The position numbers were made by a program, and so were the translations under genes. 64,000 bases of DNA from the NCBI RefSeq assembly GCF_902652685.1, contig NZ_CACRUY010000016.1, positions 33,857 through 97,856 of the forward strand. Direction: 5' to 3'. A model generated the notes under the pieces. The model was not told where the DNA came from and searched no databases. It was given only the letters and a program-made list of their open reading frames with translations. Source of the DNA: Mycobacterium sp. Marseille-P9652. Lineage in GTDB: Bacteria > Actinomycetota > Actinomycetes > Mycobacteriales > Mycobacteriaceae. How positions within the stretch are numbered: the first letter of the stretch is position 1; every line of letters begins with the position of its first letter. Of the stretch, positions 34,201-42,996 are shown in pieces.

Positions 34201-37200
34201 AGGTCCAGGCGGCACTGGCCGCGCTGGACGGTGTGCGGCAGGCGGTCGTCATCGCCCGCGAGGACCGCCCGGGCGACAAGCGGCTCGTGGGCTATGTGAC
34301 CGGGACCGTCGACGCGGGCGAGGCGCGTGCCGCGCTCGCCGAGCGGTTGCCGGCCTACATGGTCCCGGCGGCCGTCGTGGCCATCGACGCGGTGCCGTTG
34401 ACCGTGAACGGCAAGCTCGACACCCGCGCGCTCCCGGCGCCGGAATACTCCGACGCCGATCGCTATCGCGCCCCGGCCACCCCGGTCGAGGAGGTGCTGG
34501 CCGGCATCTACGCCGCGGTGCTGGGACTCGAGCGCGTCGGGGTCGACGAGTCGTTCTTCGAGTTGGGCGGCGACAGCATCCTGTCCATGCAGGTGGTGGC
34601 GCGGGCGCGCGCCGCCGGGGTGATCTGCCGGCCGCGCGACATCTTCGTCGAGCAGACCGTCGCCGGTTTGGCCCGGGTGGCCGAGGTGTCCGACGGCCGT
34701 CCGGTGGTGATCGACGAGGGCGTCGGCCCGGTGGGGACCACCCCGATCATCTCGTGGCTGCGCAGCGTCGACGGACCGATCGGCGAGTTCAACCAGACGA
34801 TGCTGGTCCAGGCCCCGGTGGGAGTGACCGAGGCCGACGTAGTGGTGGTGGTGCAGGCCCTGCTGGACCGCCACCCCATGCTGCGGCTGCGCGTCGCCGA
34901 CGACGGCGCCGATGGGTGGCACCTGACGGCGCCCGCGGCCGGCTCGGTCGACGCCCGCGCGTGCGTGCACGCGGCCGACGTCCTATCCGACGCGACCGTG
35001 GCGGAGGCGCGCGCACGGCTGGACCCGGCGGCCGGGATGATGCTCAGCGCGCTCTGGGTGGCCGCCACCGGCCGGCTGCTGCTGATCGTGCACCACCTGG
35101 CCGTCGACGGCGTGTCGTGGCGGATCCTGTTGGAGGATCTGAACCTCGCCTGGGCCCAGCACCGGGGCGGCCAACAGGTGGTGTTGCCCGCGGGCGGCAC
35201 CTCGTTCCAGCGGTGGGCGTCGCTGCTGGCCGAACACGCGCGCCACCCCGAGGTCGTCGCGCAGGCGGACGCCTGGCTGGAAATCGCCGGCGTGCCCGCG
35301 GCGCTCCCGGCGGTGCAACCGGCGGTCGACACCTACGCGACCGCCGGCAACCTTTCGGTGGAGCTCGATCCCGAAACGACGCGGATGCTGCTCGGTGAGG
35401 TGCCAACGGCGTTCCACGCCGGGGTCAACGACATCCTGCTGATCGCCTTCGCCCTCGCGTGCGCGGAGTTCCTCGGCACCGATGCCCCCATGGTCATCGA
35501 CGTCGAAGGCCACGGTCGACAGGAGGACGTGGCACCGGACGTCGACCTGTCGCGCACGGTCGGGTGGTTCACCACGAAATATCCGGTCGCTCTGGACGTC
35601 GGGCGGCCCGGCGGCGGGCTCGCCTGGGCGCAGGTGCTGGGCGGCGAGGCCGCGCTCGGGGCCGTCGTCAAGGACGCCAAGGAGCAGCTGCGCGCGCTGC
35701 CCGACGGGCTGACCTACGGCCTGCTGCGCTATCTGAACGACGACGTCGAACTGCCCGCGACGGACCCGGCGATCGGGTTCAACTACCTGGGGCGGCTCGG
35801 CGGTACGGGCGCCGGCGCGTCCGGGGACATCTGGGAGATCCGCCAGGACGGCGCCGCGGTCGCCGGCATTGCCGCCGCCGTCCCGATGCCGCTGATGCAC
35901 ACGGTCGAGCTCAACGCCGGCACGGTGGACACCGATACGGGACCGCGGTTGCGCGCGGGGTGGACGTGGGCGCCCTCTGCCCTCGACGACGCACAGGTCG
36001 GCCGGCTGAGCCGGTTGTGGTTCGACGCCCTGGCCGGCATCTGCGCGCACGTGCGTTCCGGTGGGGGCGGGCTGACGCCGTCCGACATCGCGCCCGCCCG
36101 CCTGAGCCAGCGGGAGATCGACGGGCTGTGCCGCCGCTATCCCGTCGCCGACGTGCTGCCGCTGACCCCGTTGCAGCAGGGACTGCTGTTCCACGCCGGC
36201 ACCGCGCGGGGCGGCGACGACGTCTACGCGGTGCAGCTCGACATCACGGTGAGCGGCCGGCTCGACCCGCACCGCCTGCGCGGGGCCGTCCAGACCGTGG
36301 CCACCCGGCACCCGCAACTGACGGCCCGGTTCTGCTCTCAGTACGAGGAGCCGGTGCAGGTCATTCCGGCCGACCCCGAAGTGCCCTGGCGGTACATCCA
36401 GCTCGACGACGGCGATATCGACGAGCAGGTCCGGCGGGTATGTGCCGAGGAGCGCGCCGCCGTCTACGACCTCGCCGAGCAGCCGGCGTTCCGCGCGGCG
36501 CTGATCCGCACCGCCGAAGACCAGCACCGGTTCGTCCTGACCAACCACCACATCGTGCTCGACGGGTGGTCGCTGCCGATCCTGCTGCAGGAGGTCTTCG
36601 CCGGCTATTACGCGCACTGGCTGCCGGCGGCCGTCCCGTACCGCAGGTTCATCACCTGGCTCGCCGCCCGTGACCGGGCCGCCGCCCGGACCGCCTGGGG
36701 CGAAGTGTTCGCCGGCTTCGGCCACCCGACTCTGGTGGGGCCGCCGGACCCGTTCGGGACGGGGCCGCGGGACACGGCCACGTTCCTGGTTCCCCGGCCG
36801 CTCACCCGGGCGCTCGGCGAGTTGGCGCGCACCCGCCAGACCACCGTCAGCACCGTCCTCCAAGCCGCCTGGGCGCAGCTGCTGACGTGGCTCACCGGGC
36901 AGGACGACGTCGCCTTCGGCGCCGTCGTCTCGGGTCGGCCCGCCGACCTGCCGGGCGCGGACTCCATGGTCGGCCTGCTGATCAACACGGTGCCGGTGCG
37001 CGCCACCGTCGGCCCGTCGACCACCACCGCCGAGCTACTCGACCAGATCCAAGGCGTCCACAACCGCACCCTCGACCACCAGCACCTCGGTCTCAGCGAG
37101 ATTCACCGGATCACCGGGCAGCGACGACTTTTCGACACCGTCTTCGTCTACGAGAACTACCCCGCCGACCCCGACGCGTTGTCGGGCGGCGACGGGCTGA

Positions 37201-37772
37201 CCATCACCGGCATCAGCAACCGCGACCTCTACCATTACCCGCTCACGGTCCAGGCCGTGCCGGGCCAGGAGCTGGCCCTGCACGTCCAGTACCGCACCGA
37301 CGTGTTCGACGCGTCCGACATCGCCACCCTCGTCGAGCGCTTCCAGCAAGTGCTCGACGCCATGGCCTCCGACCCGGCGCGACCGCTGTCGGCCGTCGTC
37401 GGGCCGGAAGAGGGTAAACACGCCCTGCCGGCGACGGCCCCGCCGCGCGCCGCCGCGCCGGCCGTCGCGCACCACACGAACGGGGCCGGTGAGCATCCCC
37501 CGGCCGGCGTGATCGAGCAGATCCTCACCGGGATCTACGCCCAGGTGCTGGGTGTCGAACGCGTCGCTCCCGGGGAGTCGTTCTTCGACCTGGGTGGCGA
37601 CTCGTTGTCGGCCATGCGGGCGATCGCCGCCATCAACTCGGCCCTGGCCGTGGACCTTCCCGTTCGCGTCCTGTTCGACGCGCCCTCGGTGCAGGACCTG
37701 GGCCGGCGGTTGGACGGGCAGGTCGGGTCGGTGGAACAGGTCCCCGCCGTCGGCCCGGCGAACGAGCTGTGA
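25218..37772 (+). CDS. NRPS 2: C-A-PCP-C-A-PCP-C-A-PCP-E-C-PCP
   Basis: A 4184-residue synthetase adding residues 2-4. Domains: C1 (4-430, NHHLVLDG), A1 (450-950), PCP1 (Ser993), C2 (1048-1495, HHIAADG), A2 (1510-2008), PCP2 (Ser2051), C3 (2105-2555), A3 (2575-3075), PCP3 (Ser3120), E (3171-3625, [13 protein letters not shown]), C4 (3638-4058, NHHIVLDG), PCP4 (Ser4129). Hand-read pockets: A1 DFWSVGMVHK, A2 DFWSLGAVYK, A3 DFWSVGMVHK. A1 and A3 differ from the known Thr code DFWNIGMVHK only at N/S and I/V, so Thr (D-allo-Thr after E at position 4) is likely; A2 is unassigned. C1 follows an E domain and resembles C4, both expected to accept D donors. The last module has no A domain and there is no thioesterase or reductase. 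ATG 25218 lies inside the end of NRPS 1. Confidence 0.95.
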   Translation: MRIADVLPLTPLQQGLLFHANTARGGDDVYAVQLTIALSGRLDQDRLRDAVNTVVTRHPNLAARFADKFDVPMQIIPADPVVPWRYVDLGAGGPDLDERVGQVCAAERAAVCDVVNQPAFRAVLIRTATEQHRLVLTNHHLVLDGWSLPILLAEMFASYYGQWLPAPVPYRRYIAWLAGRDLDAARAAWGEVLSGFTTPTLVGAAGHLEPGRRGVASFQVSEKTTRALNELARSRHTTVSTVLQAAYARLLMSLTGQPDVAFGTTVSGRPAEVVGADSMVGLFINTVPVRASVTAATTATDLIHELHAANNRTLDHQHLALSEIHRVAGQDQLFDTFFVYENYPLDTDAMSAKDGLAITGFTHREYNHYPLAIQALPGSELGLRVEFDTDVFDADAIRTLVGRFERVLEAMTADPARRLSSMDVLDEAEQARLAAWGNRAALTPAGTAPVSIPAVFAAQVARTPDALAVTFEGVSLTYRELDDAANRLAHLLAARRVGPGQRVALLLPRSTEAIVAMVAVAKTGATYVPIDPAVPAARMQFVLADSAPVAALSTAGLADRLAGCDLLVIDVDDLDEAAVDGSRGVVLAGPAPDDIAYLIYTSGTTGTPKGVAIPHRNVTRLLQTLDTDMGLAGQVWSQCHSLAFDFSVWEIWGALLYGGRVVVVPDAVVRSAGDLHALLVAERVSMLSQTPSAFYALQAADAAQPELASRLRLRAVVFGGEALEPNRLRTWLDNHPGLPRLINMYGITETTVHASFREILPSDVDSVVSPVGVPLAHLSFFVLDGWLRAVPVGVVGELYVAGAGLADGYVGRPGLSATRFVACPFGGPGARMYRTGDLVRWGADGQLRYMGRADDQVKIRGYRIELGEVQAALAGLDGVAQAVVIAREDLPGDKRLVGYVTGTAEPGKLRAALAERLPAYMVPAAIVPIDALPLTVNGKLDTRALPAPGYRDVDTYRAPATAVEQIVADVYAQVLGLERVGVDDSFFELGGDSLSAMRLIAAVNNALDASLSVRTLFEAPSVAQLAPRIGGDGDRLEPLVAGERPEVVPLSFAQSRLWFIDQFQGPSATYNMAVALRLRGGLDADALGAALADVVERQESLRTLFGAHDGIPCQLVVPPERADFGWAVADATGWPEGRLGEAIDAVATHVFDLATEVPMRARLFRLGADEHVLVAAVHHIAADGLSIAPLVRDLGEAYASRCAGRAPDWAPLPVQYVDYTLWQRAQLGDFGDSGSRIAAELAYWQDALAGMPEHLQLPTDRPYPPVADHRGGSVVVNWPVELQRQVTAVARKHNATSFMVFQAGLAVLLAKLSGSSDVAVGFPIAGRRDPALDDLVGFFVNTLVLRVDVAGDPTVADVLAQVRQRSLAAYEHQDVPFEVLVERLNPARSLTHHPLVQVMLSWQDWHATGPFDPAVGLTLGDLQVTQLPLDTRTARMDLAFSMGDFNTTSGELAGIGGVVEFRTDVFDEASIEALLERFKRVLTAMTADPARRLSSIDVLDAQERARLDEMGNRALLNRPAPAPVSVPALFAAQVARVPDAVAVTDGDGTLTYRELGEAADRFARLLRGRGVGPGARVALLLERSAEAVVAMLGVLKAGAAYLAIDPALPSARMQFMLDDAAPVAVVTTAALADRLGGCGAAVIDIDDPSGETHDVSPLPVPDPADVAYLIYTSGTTGTPKGVAIAHRNLAHLADSTPAELPSPQVWTQCHSYAFDFSVWEIWAALLGGGRLVVVPDAVVGSPADFHDLLVRERVNVLTQTPSAVTALDPEGLESVALLLGGEACSAEVVDQWASGRVAINAYGPTEATVYASMSAPLTSGSVGGGVAPIGAPVATTALFVLDEWLRPVPTGVVGELYVAGRGVGVGYLGRPGLSASRFVACPFGGFGERMYRTGDLVHWRADGQLQYLGRADEQVKIRGYRVEPGEIQATLAGLDGVRQAVVIVREDRPGDKRLVGYVTGTAEPAKLRAALAERLPPYMVPAAVVALDALPLTVNGKLDKRALPAPEYSDTGRYRAPSTLTEEILTGIYAQVLGVERVGVDDSFFDLGGDSLSAMRLVAAVNTALETGLSVRAVFEAPTVAQLAPRIGGDEGRLQPLRAGERPAMVPLSFAQNRLWFIDQLQGPSPIYNLPVALRLTGHLDADALGAALADVVARQESLRTLFPAVEGVPRQVVVPADRADFGWEVVDATDWPEGRLAEAIDAVVRHSFDLATEIPMQARLFRVGEDEHVYVSVVHHIAADGWSIAPLVNDLGIAYASRCAGRAPHWADLAVQYVDYTLWQREQLGDLGDAGSRIAAQLGYWQDALAGMPEQLALPTDRPYPPVADYRGATVTVDWPAELQQRIADVAREHNATSFMVLQTALAVLLSKLSASSDVAVGFPIAGRRDAALDELVGFFVNTLVLRVDLAGDPLVADLIAQVRRRSLAAYEHQDVPFEVLVERLRPTRSLTHHPLVQVLLAWQNFAWQNTEAAGMALGDLRVTPLPVDTHTARMDLTFTLAERFTETGEPAGIGGLVEFRTDVFDADTVRTLIERFERVLMAMTADPQRRAASIDVLDTDEHARLAGWGNRSVLTRAAGAPGSIPAMFAAQVARTPDAVAVSGEGRSMTYRELGDAADRLAAVLAGHGAGPGQRVALLLPRSVEAVVAMVAVAKTGAAYVPIDPSVPAARMRFVLADAAPAAAITTAALRSRLDEHDLLIIDLDDLDGQAPTGTTVTGPHPDDVAYIIYTSGTTGTPKGVAIPHRNVTCLLETLDADVELAGQVWSQCHSLAFDFSVWEIWGALLYGGRLVVVPDAIVRSPEDLRALLVTEQVTVLSQTPSAFYALQTADGLQPELGQQLKLEVVVFGGEALEPQRLRAWRDRHPGLPRLINMYGITETTVHASFREIVDDDVDNGVSPIGVPLAHLGFSVLDTWLQPVPVGVVGELYVAGAGLADGYVGRAGLTSTRFVACPFGGPGARMYRTGDLVCWGADGQLRYLGRADEQVKIRGYRIELGEVQAALAALDGVRQAVVIAREDRPGDKRLVGYVTGTVDAGEARAALAERLPAYMVPAAVVAIDAVPLTVNGKLDTRALPAPEYSDADRYRAPATPVEEVLAGIYAAVLGLERVGVDESFFELGGDSILSMQVVARARAAGVICRPRDIFVEQTVAGLARVAEVSDGRPVVIDEGVGPVGTTPIISWLRSVDGPIGEFNQTMLVQAPVGVTEADVVVVVQALLDRHPMLRLRVADDGADGWHLTAPAAGSVDARACVHAADVLSDATVAEARARLDPAAGMMLSALWVAATGRLLLIVHHLAVDGVSWRILLEDLNLAWAQHRGGQQVVLPAGGTSFQRWASLLAEHARHPEVVAQADAWLEIAGVPAALPAVQPAVDTYATAGNLSVELDPETTRMLLGEVPTAFHAGVNDILLIAFALACAEFLGTDAPMVIDVEGHGRQEDVAPDVDLSRTVGWFTTKYPVALDVGRPGGGLAWAQVLGGEAALGAVVKDAKEQLRALPDGLTYGLLRYLNDDVELPATDPAIGFNYLGRLGGTGAGASGDIWEIRQDGAAVAGIAAAVPMPLMHTVELNAGTVDTDTGPRLRAGWTWAPSALDDAQVGRLSRLWFDALAGICAHVRSGGGGLTPSDIAPARLSQREIDGLCRRYPVADVLPLTPLQQGLLFHAGTARGGDDVYAVQLDITVSGRLDPHRLRGAVQTVATRHPQLTARFCSQYEEPVQVIPADPEVPWRYIQLDDGDIDEQVRRVCAEERAAVYDLAEQPAFRAALIRTAEDQHRFVLTNHHIVLDGWSLPILLQEVFAGYYAHWLPAAVPYRRFITWLAARDRAAARTAWGEVFAGFGHPTLVGPPDPFGTGPRDTATFLVPRPLTRALGELARTRQTTVSTVLQAAWAQLLTWLTGQDDVAFGAVVSGRPADLPGADSMVGLLINTVPVRATVGPSTTTAELLDQIQGVHNRTLDHQHLGLSEIHRITGQRRLFDTVFVYENYPADPDALSGGDGLTITGISNRDLYHYPLTVQAVPGQELALHVQYRTDVFDASDIATLVERFQQVLDAMASDPARPLSAVVGPEEGKHALPATAPPRAAAPAVAHHTNGAGEHPPAGVIEQILTGIYAQVLGVERVAPGESFFDLGGDSLSAMRAIAAINSALAVDLPVRVLFDAPSVQDLGRRLDGQVGSVEQVPAVGPANEL
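32940..36090 (+). repeat. A-PCP-E module repeated in NRPS 1 and NRPS 2, copy 2
   Basis: Partner of 22040-25170. The following C4 domain (36130-37390) likewise matches C1 (25230-26520): both carry [14 protein letters not shown] and the segment [11 protein letters not shown]. The A1 domain (26560-28070) is also very similar to A3, with the same pocket residues. Confidence 0.75.
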
Positions 37773-37781
37773 GAGAACCCG

Positions 37782-38456
37782 TCACCACATGAGCGGAACC
37801 AGGCGGTAGCGAACCTTCTGCGTGTACTCGCTGTAGCCGCTCAATTCGTGGCGGAGCAGCCTCTCCTCGTCGCGGATGCGCGAGGCCAACACGATCACTC
37901 CGGGTACCACGAAGACGAGTCCCCAGTAGGAGCCGAGCGCGAGGGGGATGCCGATCATCATGATCACGTTGCCGGTGTACATCGGGTGTCGCACCATCCC
38001 GTACAGGCCGGTGGACACCACCGTCTGACCCTGCTCCACCCGCACCGTGGCGGCGGCATAGCTGTTCTGGACGATCACGAGGCCGACGATGCCCAACCCG
38101 ACGGCCACCAGCACGTCGCCGACCAGGCAGATCGGCGGCGGTGCCGGTGCCCAGCCGAACCGATGGTCGAGGGCGCTCACGACCACCATCGCCGCCAGCG
38201 ACAGGTACAACCCGGCGATGACGACCTTCTGGGCCGTGCGGCCCTCCGCGGCCGGGCCTCCGCGCATCCGCCTCTCCAGGGCGGCGGGATTCGCTCGCAA
38301 CAGGTAGACGGCCGGAAGCCACGCGGCAACACCGACCACCGCCAGGAAAACCCAGCCCTGCCAGTAATCGAACGTGCCGGCGGGGAGAAACACCATGGAA
38401 CCGAACACGACGAGCTCGACGAGACCGAACACCAGCATTCTGGGAATGGCCTTCAC
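37782..38456 (-). CDS. Isoprenylcysteine carboxyl methyltransferase (ICMT)-family membrane protein
   Basis: A 224-residue integral membrane protein with about four to five hydrophobic segments. It has the ICMT/phospholipid-methyltransferase C-terminal signature: RHPMYTGN, then EERLLRHELSGYSEYTQKVRYRLVP. Family members use SAM to methylate carboxylates or lipid head groups within the membrane. GTG 38456 is chosen because AAGGAGG lies a few bases upstream. It converges on NRPS 2 with only nine bases between stops. As the NRPS has no release domain and several mycobacterial lipopeptides end as methyl esters, a role on the peptide C-terminus is possible but purely inferred; such proteins are also common in actinobacteria outside biosynthetic loci. 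Confidence 0.85.
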   Translation of the reverse strand: MKAIPRMLVFGLVELVVFGSMVFLPAGTFDYWQGWVFLAVVGVAAWLPAVYLLRANPAALERRMRGGPAAEGRTAQKVVIAGLYLSLAAMVVVSALDHRFGWAPAPPPICLVGDVLVAVGLGIVGLVIVQNSYAAATVRVEQGQTVVSTGLYGMVRHPMYTGNVIMMIGIPLALGSYWGLVFVVPGVIVLASRIRDEERLLRHELSGYSEYTQKVRYRLVPLMW

Positions 38457-38706
38457 TCGTCCTCCTTCGCCGGGCTGGTTCGACCTCTTCGCCGCCAACG
38501 GGCGCGACGCCCGAAAGCAGATTGGCGTCGACGCCGCGCCGATCACCTGACCCGACAGCGACGCGGATTGAAACTACCGCCGCCGGGCCAGCCAAATTCA
38601 GCAAAACATAGATATACACGTGTGCAACGGGATAGGTTCGACTCGCTCATACAAGTGACCGTGGTCGGGGGGCGGCGTTGCGCCGCGACGGCTTCGGAGG
38701 TCAGCA

Positions 38707-40149
38707 GTGTCCTATGTGATCGCGGTGCCGGACGCGATGGCAGCGGCGGCGGCGGACATAGCGTCGATCGGCTCGTCGGTCAGCGCCGCCCATGCGGCCG
38801 CCGCCCTGCCCACCACCGCTGTGGCGGCGGCCGGGCTTGACAGCGTGTCGACGGCGGTCACGGACGCGTTCAACCAGTTCGGCGCTGCGATGCAGAGTTT
38901 CGGCGACCAACTCGCCTCGGTCAACGCCCAACTCACGGAGGTCTTGAACGGGTCAACGAGCTGGTACGCGGCCCTCGAGTCGATCAATTCCACGTCGCTG
39001 GCGACCGCGGTGGCGGAAGCCTCTGGAACGTCCCCGCCGCCCAGGACCGAGGTGCTGGGCACCATCATGTACGAGCTCAACCAGACCGGCCGGCAGTTGG
39101 TCGGCGAACCGTTCTTTTACAACGGTGCTGACGGAACGCAGACCAGCCCGAACGGTCAGAACGGCGGCTTGCTGATCGGCAACGGCGGCAACGGCTGGAA
39201 CTCCACCGTCGCCGGCGTCAACGGCGGCAACGGCGGGCAGGCCGGCCTGATGGGCAACGGCGGAATGGGCGGCTCCGGCGGCCCCGGCGCGAACGGCGGG
39301 AACGGCGGGGCCGCTAACTGGGCGGGATTCGGCGGCGCCGGCGGCGCCGGCGGGTCCGTCACCACACTCGGCCTGAATGGCGGTAACGGCGGCAACGGTG
39401 GGCCCGGCGGCCTCTTCTGGGGCCTGGGTGGCGCCGGTGGAACCGGTGGGGACGCGGTCGGTCCGCTCGCCGGGGTCGGCGGGATCGGCGGCACCGGCGG
39501 CGCCGGCGGCAACACGGGCGTGTTCGGGAGCGACCCGCTCGGCTTCGGCGTTCCGCAGGGTGCAGTCGGCGGCGCCGGCGGGAACAGCGTCAGCGGGCAT
39601 GGCGGCACTGGCGGTATGGGCGGGGCGGGCGTCGGTGTCGGCGGCACCGGCGGGGCCGGCGGTCAGGGCGCGACGGGTGGTGACGGCGGCCAGGGCGGTG
39701 TCGCGTTCAACACGGGATGGGGGACCGTTACCGGAGGGACGGGCGGGGCCGGCGGTGTGGGCACCGTCGACGTCGGCGGGGCCGGCGGTCGTGGCGGCGC
39801 CGCGGTGATGGGGCCCTTCAACCTCGCCGTTGACACCTTCGACGGGCTGCTGGTCTGGCTCCCGACCGACTGGGGTACCGCCTACGGCGGCCTCGGCGGC
39901 GTCGGCGGCAGCGGTGTCACCATCGGCGGCACCGGCGGAACGGGTGGGACCGCGATCAACTTCCTGTCGACGGGGACAAGCCACGGTGGCACCGGCGGCC
40001 TCGGTGGCACCGGCCTCACCGGGGGAAACGGCGGCACCGGCGGCAACGTCTACACGATCACTCCGGGCAACGGCTTCGTCGGCACTGGCGGTTTGCCCGG
40101 CGGCGTCGGCGGGCTCCCGGGTGGGCCGGGTAGCGTCATCTCGCTGTAG
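38707..40149 (+). CDS. PE_PGRS family protein
   Basis: A 480-residue protein with an N-terminal PE domain (about 1-95, MSYVIAVPDAMAAAAADIA) and a long glycine-rich PGRS tail of GGxGG repeats from about residue 150 to the end (about 39160-40130). The signature Pro-Glu reads Pro-Asp here. Such proteins are usually exported through type VII secretion and displayed at the cell surface. GTG 38707 follows GGAGG at 38697-38701. The 250 bases upstream contain an AT-rich patch (38600-38630) around ACACGTGT that could hold the promoter. No PPE partner is adjacent. Its place at the edge of the lipid locus may mark a recombination boundary. Confidence 0.95.
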   Translation: MSYVIAVPDAMAAAAADIASIGSSVSAAHAAAALPTTAVAAAGLDSVSTAVTDAFNQFGAAMQSFGDQLASVNAQLTEVLNGSTSWYAALESINSTSLATAVAEASGTSPPPRTEVLGTIMYELNQTGRQLVGEPFFYNGADGTQTSPNGQNGGLLIGNGGNGWNSTVAGVNGGNGGQAGLMGNGGMGGSGGPGANGGNGGAANWAGFGGAGGAGGSVTTLGLNGGNGGNGGPGGLFWGLGGAGGTGGDAVGPLAGVGGIGGTGGAGGNTGVFGSDPLGFGVPQGAVGGAGGNSVSGHGGTGGMGGAGVGVGGTGGAGGQGATGGDGGQGGVAFNTGWGTVTGGTGGAGGVGTVDVGGAGGRGGAAVMGPFNLAVDTFDGLLVWLPTDWGTAYGGLGGVGGSGVTIGGTGGTGGTAINFLSTGTSHGGTGGLGGTGLTGGNGGTGGNVYTITPGNGFVGTGGLPGGVGGLPGGPGSVISL

Positions 40150-40176
40150 CGAGACGCTCGGCGGGTCCTGGGTGAA

Positions 40177-40488
40177 TCAGGACGGGTGACCGAAACCTGC
40201 TTCAGAGCCATTGGCGAGCGGCTGCGCCTGAGGCCAGGCGAGACCCTGCTCGTCGGGAATCTCCGGAGCGTCGAATCCATGACTGAGCGCGTTCGCCGAA
40301 GAGCCGCGGCACCAGAGTTTCTCTATCGCCGCGAGCACCTGGCGACCCACCGACCGCTGGTATTCGCGCAGGTACTCGACTCGGAGCGGATCGTCCTCAC
40401 TCAAGTGGTGGGTGAGGGGGTGCTGCGTGTTCCACACGGCATCCTGCGCAGCCGCGCCCACGGCAATCTCGAAGTCGATCTTGTCCAT
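40177..40488 (-). CDS. Small hypothetical protein
   Basis: An open frame of 103 residues starting MDKIDFEIAVGAAAQDAVW, probably helical in the first two thirds, with a Pro-rich C-terminus. I recognise no domain. ATG 40488 is preferred over longer in-frame starts because GGGGG lies just upstream and composition changes there. It converges on PE_PGRS and is divergent from bioF. It could be a real small protein or a remnant left at the insertion junction. Confidence 0.5.
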   Translation of the reverse strand: MDKIDFEIAVGAAAQDAVWNTQHPLTHHLSEDDPLRVEYLREYQRSVGRQVLAAIEKLWCRGSSANALSHGFDAPEIPDEQGLAWPQAQPLANGSEAGFGHPS

Positions 40489-40670
40489 TGGTCCCCCACG
40501 TGCGCACCCCCCACAGGCGCGATCTCCCCAATTATCCGCCATCGATTGACTAGGACCAAGTCTCGACACGGCTCGGCATCCCGAGCGGCCGAAAGCCAGC
40601 GAGCCACGACGGGCCGCCAGGAAGGCGGCGGTGGGCGGACCCGGTGGCGCGCCTCGTAGGCTGTGCCTCG

Positions 40671-41813
40671 ATGAAGGCACCGCTCGAATCGTCACCGCTG
40701 GCCTGGCTGGAGGCGGTGGAGACGCAGCGCCGCGAGGCGGGGCTGCGCCGTTCGCTGCGGCCGCGTCCGCCGATCGGCACCGAGCTGGACCTGGCGTCCA
40801 ACGACTACCTCGGCCTGTCGCAGCACCCCGACGTCATCGACGGGGGAGTCGTGGCGCTGCGCATGTGGGGCGCCGGCGCCACCGGCTCACGCCTGGTCAC
40901 CGGTGACACCGAGCTGCACGAGCAATTCGAGGCCGAGCTCGCCGAGTTCGTGGGCGCACCCGCCGGTCTGCTGTTCTCGTCGGGATACACGGCCAACATG
41001 GGGGCTGTCGTCGGCCTCTCCGGCGCGGGATCGCTGGTGGTCTCGGACGCGTTGTCGCACGCCTCGCTGGTGGACGCGTGCCGGCTGTCGCGGGCCCGCG
41101 TGGTGGTGGCGCCGCACCGCGACGTCGCGGCCGTGGAAGCCGCCCTGGCCTCCCGCGACGAGGACCGCGCCCTTGTCATCACCGAATCGGTGTTCAGCGC
41201 CGACGGCGCGCTGGCGCCGCTGCGCGAGCTGCACGACGTCTGCCGCCGGCACCGCGCGGTGCTCCTCGTCGACGAGGCACACGGGCTCGGCGTGCGCGGC
41301 GGCGGCCGTGGGCTGCTGCACGAGTTGGGCCTAGCGGGCGCGCCCGACATCGTGATGACGACGACGCTGTCCAAGGCGCTGGGCAGCCAGGGTGGGGCGG
41401 TCCTCGGGCCCGAGGCCGTGCGCGCCCACCTGATCGACGCGGCCCGGCCGTTCATCTTCGACACCGGCCTGGCGCCCGCGGCCGTGGGCGCCGCGCGCGC
41501 CGCCCTGACCGTGCTGCGTGCGGAGCCGTGGCGGCCAAGCGCCGTGCTGCGCCGTGCCCGCGAGCTGGCCGACGTCTGCGGGCTGTCGGTGTCGCCGCAG
41601 TCGGCGGTGGTGTCGGTGATCCTGGGCGACCCCGAGGTGGCGCTGGCCTCGGCGACCGCATGCCTCGACGCCGGCGTGAAGGTGGGCTGCTTCCGCCCCC
41701 CAACCGTGCCCGCGGGAACCTCCCGGCTGCGGCTGACCGCACGCGCGTCGCTGGAGGACGCCGACATGCAGCTCGCGCGCCGGGTACTGACGAACATTCT
41801 GGCCCGCCGTTGA
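40671..41813 (+). CDS. bioF: 8-amino-7-oxononanoate synthase
   Basis: A 380-residue PLP enzyme that condenses pimeloyl-thioester with alanine in biotin synthesis. It closely follows the M. tuberculosis BioF1 sequence as I recall it: [10 protein letters not shown] near the start, [23 protein letters not shown] and the PLP lysine in [16 protein letters not shown] 40671 gives an N-terminus like that homologue; a longer in-frame start at 40644 is unnecessary. It heads bioF-bioD-2H phosphoesterase, with overlapping stops and starts. In M. tuberculosis bioA sits directly upstream; here the neighbour is a divergent small ORF. Confidence 0.96.
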   Translation: MKAPLESSPLAWLEAVETQRREAGLRRSLRPRPPIGTELDLASNDYLGLSQHPDVIDGGVVALRMWGAGATGSRLVTGDTELHEQFEAELAEFVGAPAGLLFSSGYTANMGAVVGLSGAGSLVVSDALSHASLVDACRLSRARVVVAPHRDVAAVEAALASRDEDRALVITESVFSADGALAPLRELHDVCRRHRAVLLVDEAHGLGVRGGGRGLLHELGLAGAPDIVMTTTLSKALGSQGGAVLGPEAVRAHLIDAARPFIFDTGLAPAAVGAARAALTVLRAEPWRPSAVLRRARELADVCGLSVSPQSAVVSVILGDPEVALASATACLDAGVKVGCFRPPTVPAGTSRLRLTARASLEDADMQLARRVLTNILARR

Positions 41814-42490
41814 CCGTCCTGGTCGTCACGGGCACCGGCACCGGGGTGGGCAAGACGATCGTCACGGCGGCACTGGCGAGTCACGCCCGGCGGGCCGCCA
41901 TTGACGTCGCCGTCTGCAAGCCCGTCCAGACCGGCACCGACGACGGCGACGACGACCTCGCCGAGGTGGCCCGCCTGTCCGGCGTGACCGAGCTGGCCGG
42001 GCTGGCGCGTTACCCGGAGCCGCTCGCACCCGCCGCGGCGGCCGAGCGCGCCGGGTTGGCGCTGCCCACCGAGGACGAGGTGCTGCGGCTCGTCCGGGGC
42101 CTCGACCGGCCGGGCCGGCTGACGCTGGTCGAGGGCGCGGGCGGGCTGCTGGTCGAACTCGCCGATGCCGGCGTGACGTTGCGCGACCTCGCCGTCGGGC
42201 TGCACGCCCCGGCCCTGGTGGCGGTCACCGCCGGGCTGGGCACCCTCAACCACACCGCGCTCACGCTGGAAGCCCTTGCAACACAGCGTATTCCGTGTGC
42301 CGGGCTGGTGATCGGGAGCTGGCCGGAACACCCCGGGGTCGTCGAAGCGTCGAACCGTTCGGCGCTCGCGCGGCTGGCCCCGGTGCGCGCGGCGCTGCCC
42401 GCCGGGGCCGGAAAGCTCGACGCCGACGCCTTCGCGAGGATGAGCGCCGGGGCGTTCGACGCCGACTGGGTCGCGGGCCTGGTGGCCTGA
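41810..42490 (+). CDS. bioD: Dethiobiotin synthetase
   Basis: A 226-residue ATP-dependent carboxylase-type enzyme closing the ureido ring of dethiobiotin. The P-loop GTGTGVGKT is at about residues 8-16, followed by VCKPVQTG and [11 protein letters not shown], all family motifs. The start is TTG 41810, sharing bases with the bioF TGA (TTGA). No alternative gives a proper N-terminus, because the P-loop begins seven residues later. Translation is therefore coupled to bioF. Confidence 0.95.
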   Translation: MTVLVVTGTGTGVGKTIVTAALASHARRAAIDVAVCKPVQTGTDDGDDDLAEVARLSGVTELAGLARYPEPLAPAAAAERAGLALPTEDEVLRLVRGLDRPGRLTLVEGAGGLLVELADAGVTLRDLAVGLHAPALVAVTAGLGTLNHTALTLEALATQRIPCAGLVIGSWPEHPGVVEASNRSALARLAPVRAALPAGAGKLDADAFARMSAGAFDADWVAGLVA

Positions 42491-42996
42491 TGGTCCATTC
42501 GATCGAGCTGCTGTTCGACGAGGCCACCGAGGCGACGCTCCGCGACATGTGGGAAGCGCTGGCGGCCGCCGACATCCCCAGCCAGGCGCCGGCCGGCCGG
42601 CCGCACGTGACCCTGGCCGTGGCCGACCGCATCGCCGAGGACGTCGACGCGCTGCTGCGGCCGCTGACCGCGCGACTGCCCCTGCCGTGTGCCGTCGGCG
42701 CCCCGCTGCTGCTCGGGCGAAACAGCGCCATCCTGACCCGGCTGATCGTCCCGACCGCCGCGCTGCTCGATCTGCACGCGCATGTGCACCGCATCAGCCT
42801 CGACCACCTGCTGCCCGCTCCGGCGCCCAACAGCCTGCCCGGGCACTGGACGCCGCACGTCACCCTGGCCCGCCGCGTCGCGGGGCCGGCGCTGAGCCGG
42901 GCGCTGCACATCACTGGCCGCCCGCCGGAGATCCCGGGCAGCTTCGCCGCGCTGCGCCGCTGGGACGGCGACAAGAAGGTCGACTACCTGATCTAG
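42490..42996 (+). CDS. 2'-5' RNA ligase-like 2H phosphoesterase (Rv1571-like)
   Basis: A 168-residue protein with two HxT motifs, RPHVTLAV (about residue 39) and TPHVTLAR (about residue 120), the paired catalytic histidines of the 2H phosphoesterase superfamily. The substrate is unknown. It starts one base into the bioD stop, so it is the third gene of the bio operon, as in M. tuberculosis where Rv1571 follows bioD. Its end overlaps the opposing membrane-protein gene by four bases. Confidence 0.85.
   Translation: MVHSIELLFDEATEATLRDMWEALAAADIPSQAPAGRPHVTLAVADRIAEDVDALLRPLTARLPLPCAVGAPLLLGRNSAILTRLIVPTAALLDLHAHVHRISLDHLLPAPAPNSLPGHWTPHVTLARRVAGPALSRALHITGRPPEIPGSFAALRRWDGDKKVDYLI

Noticed and set aside
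25080-34970. Very long antisense open frame (about 3296 codons) opposite NRPS 2
   Set aside because: It is a by-product of strong GC-rich third-position bias in the sense gene. The translation is an Arg/His/Gln/Val-rich sequence with no domain, and the sense frame has clear NRPS motifs.
20681-37772. Classical glycopeptidolipid mps1/mps2
   Set aside because: The number of A domains matches, but there is no terminal reductase, E domains are in other places and a C-PCP end is present.
36130-37772. Thioesterase or reductase at the NRPS C-terminus
   Set aside because: After PCP4 only about 55 residues remain, with no GxSxG or Rossmann motif.
38457-38706. Possible short gene between the ICMT-like and PE_PGRS genes
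   Set aside because: Frames there are short, lack ribosome sites and contain an AT-rich promoter-like patch.
39160-40130. Regular repeats resembling a repeat array
   Set aside because: They are in-frame GGxGG-coding triplet repeats of the PGRS tail, with no spacer structure, so not CRISPR.
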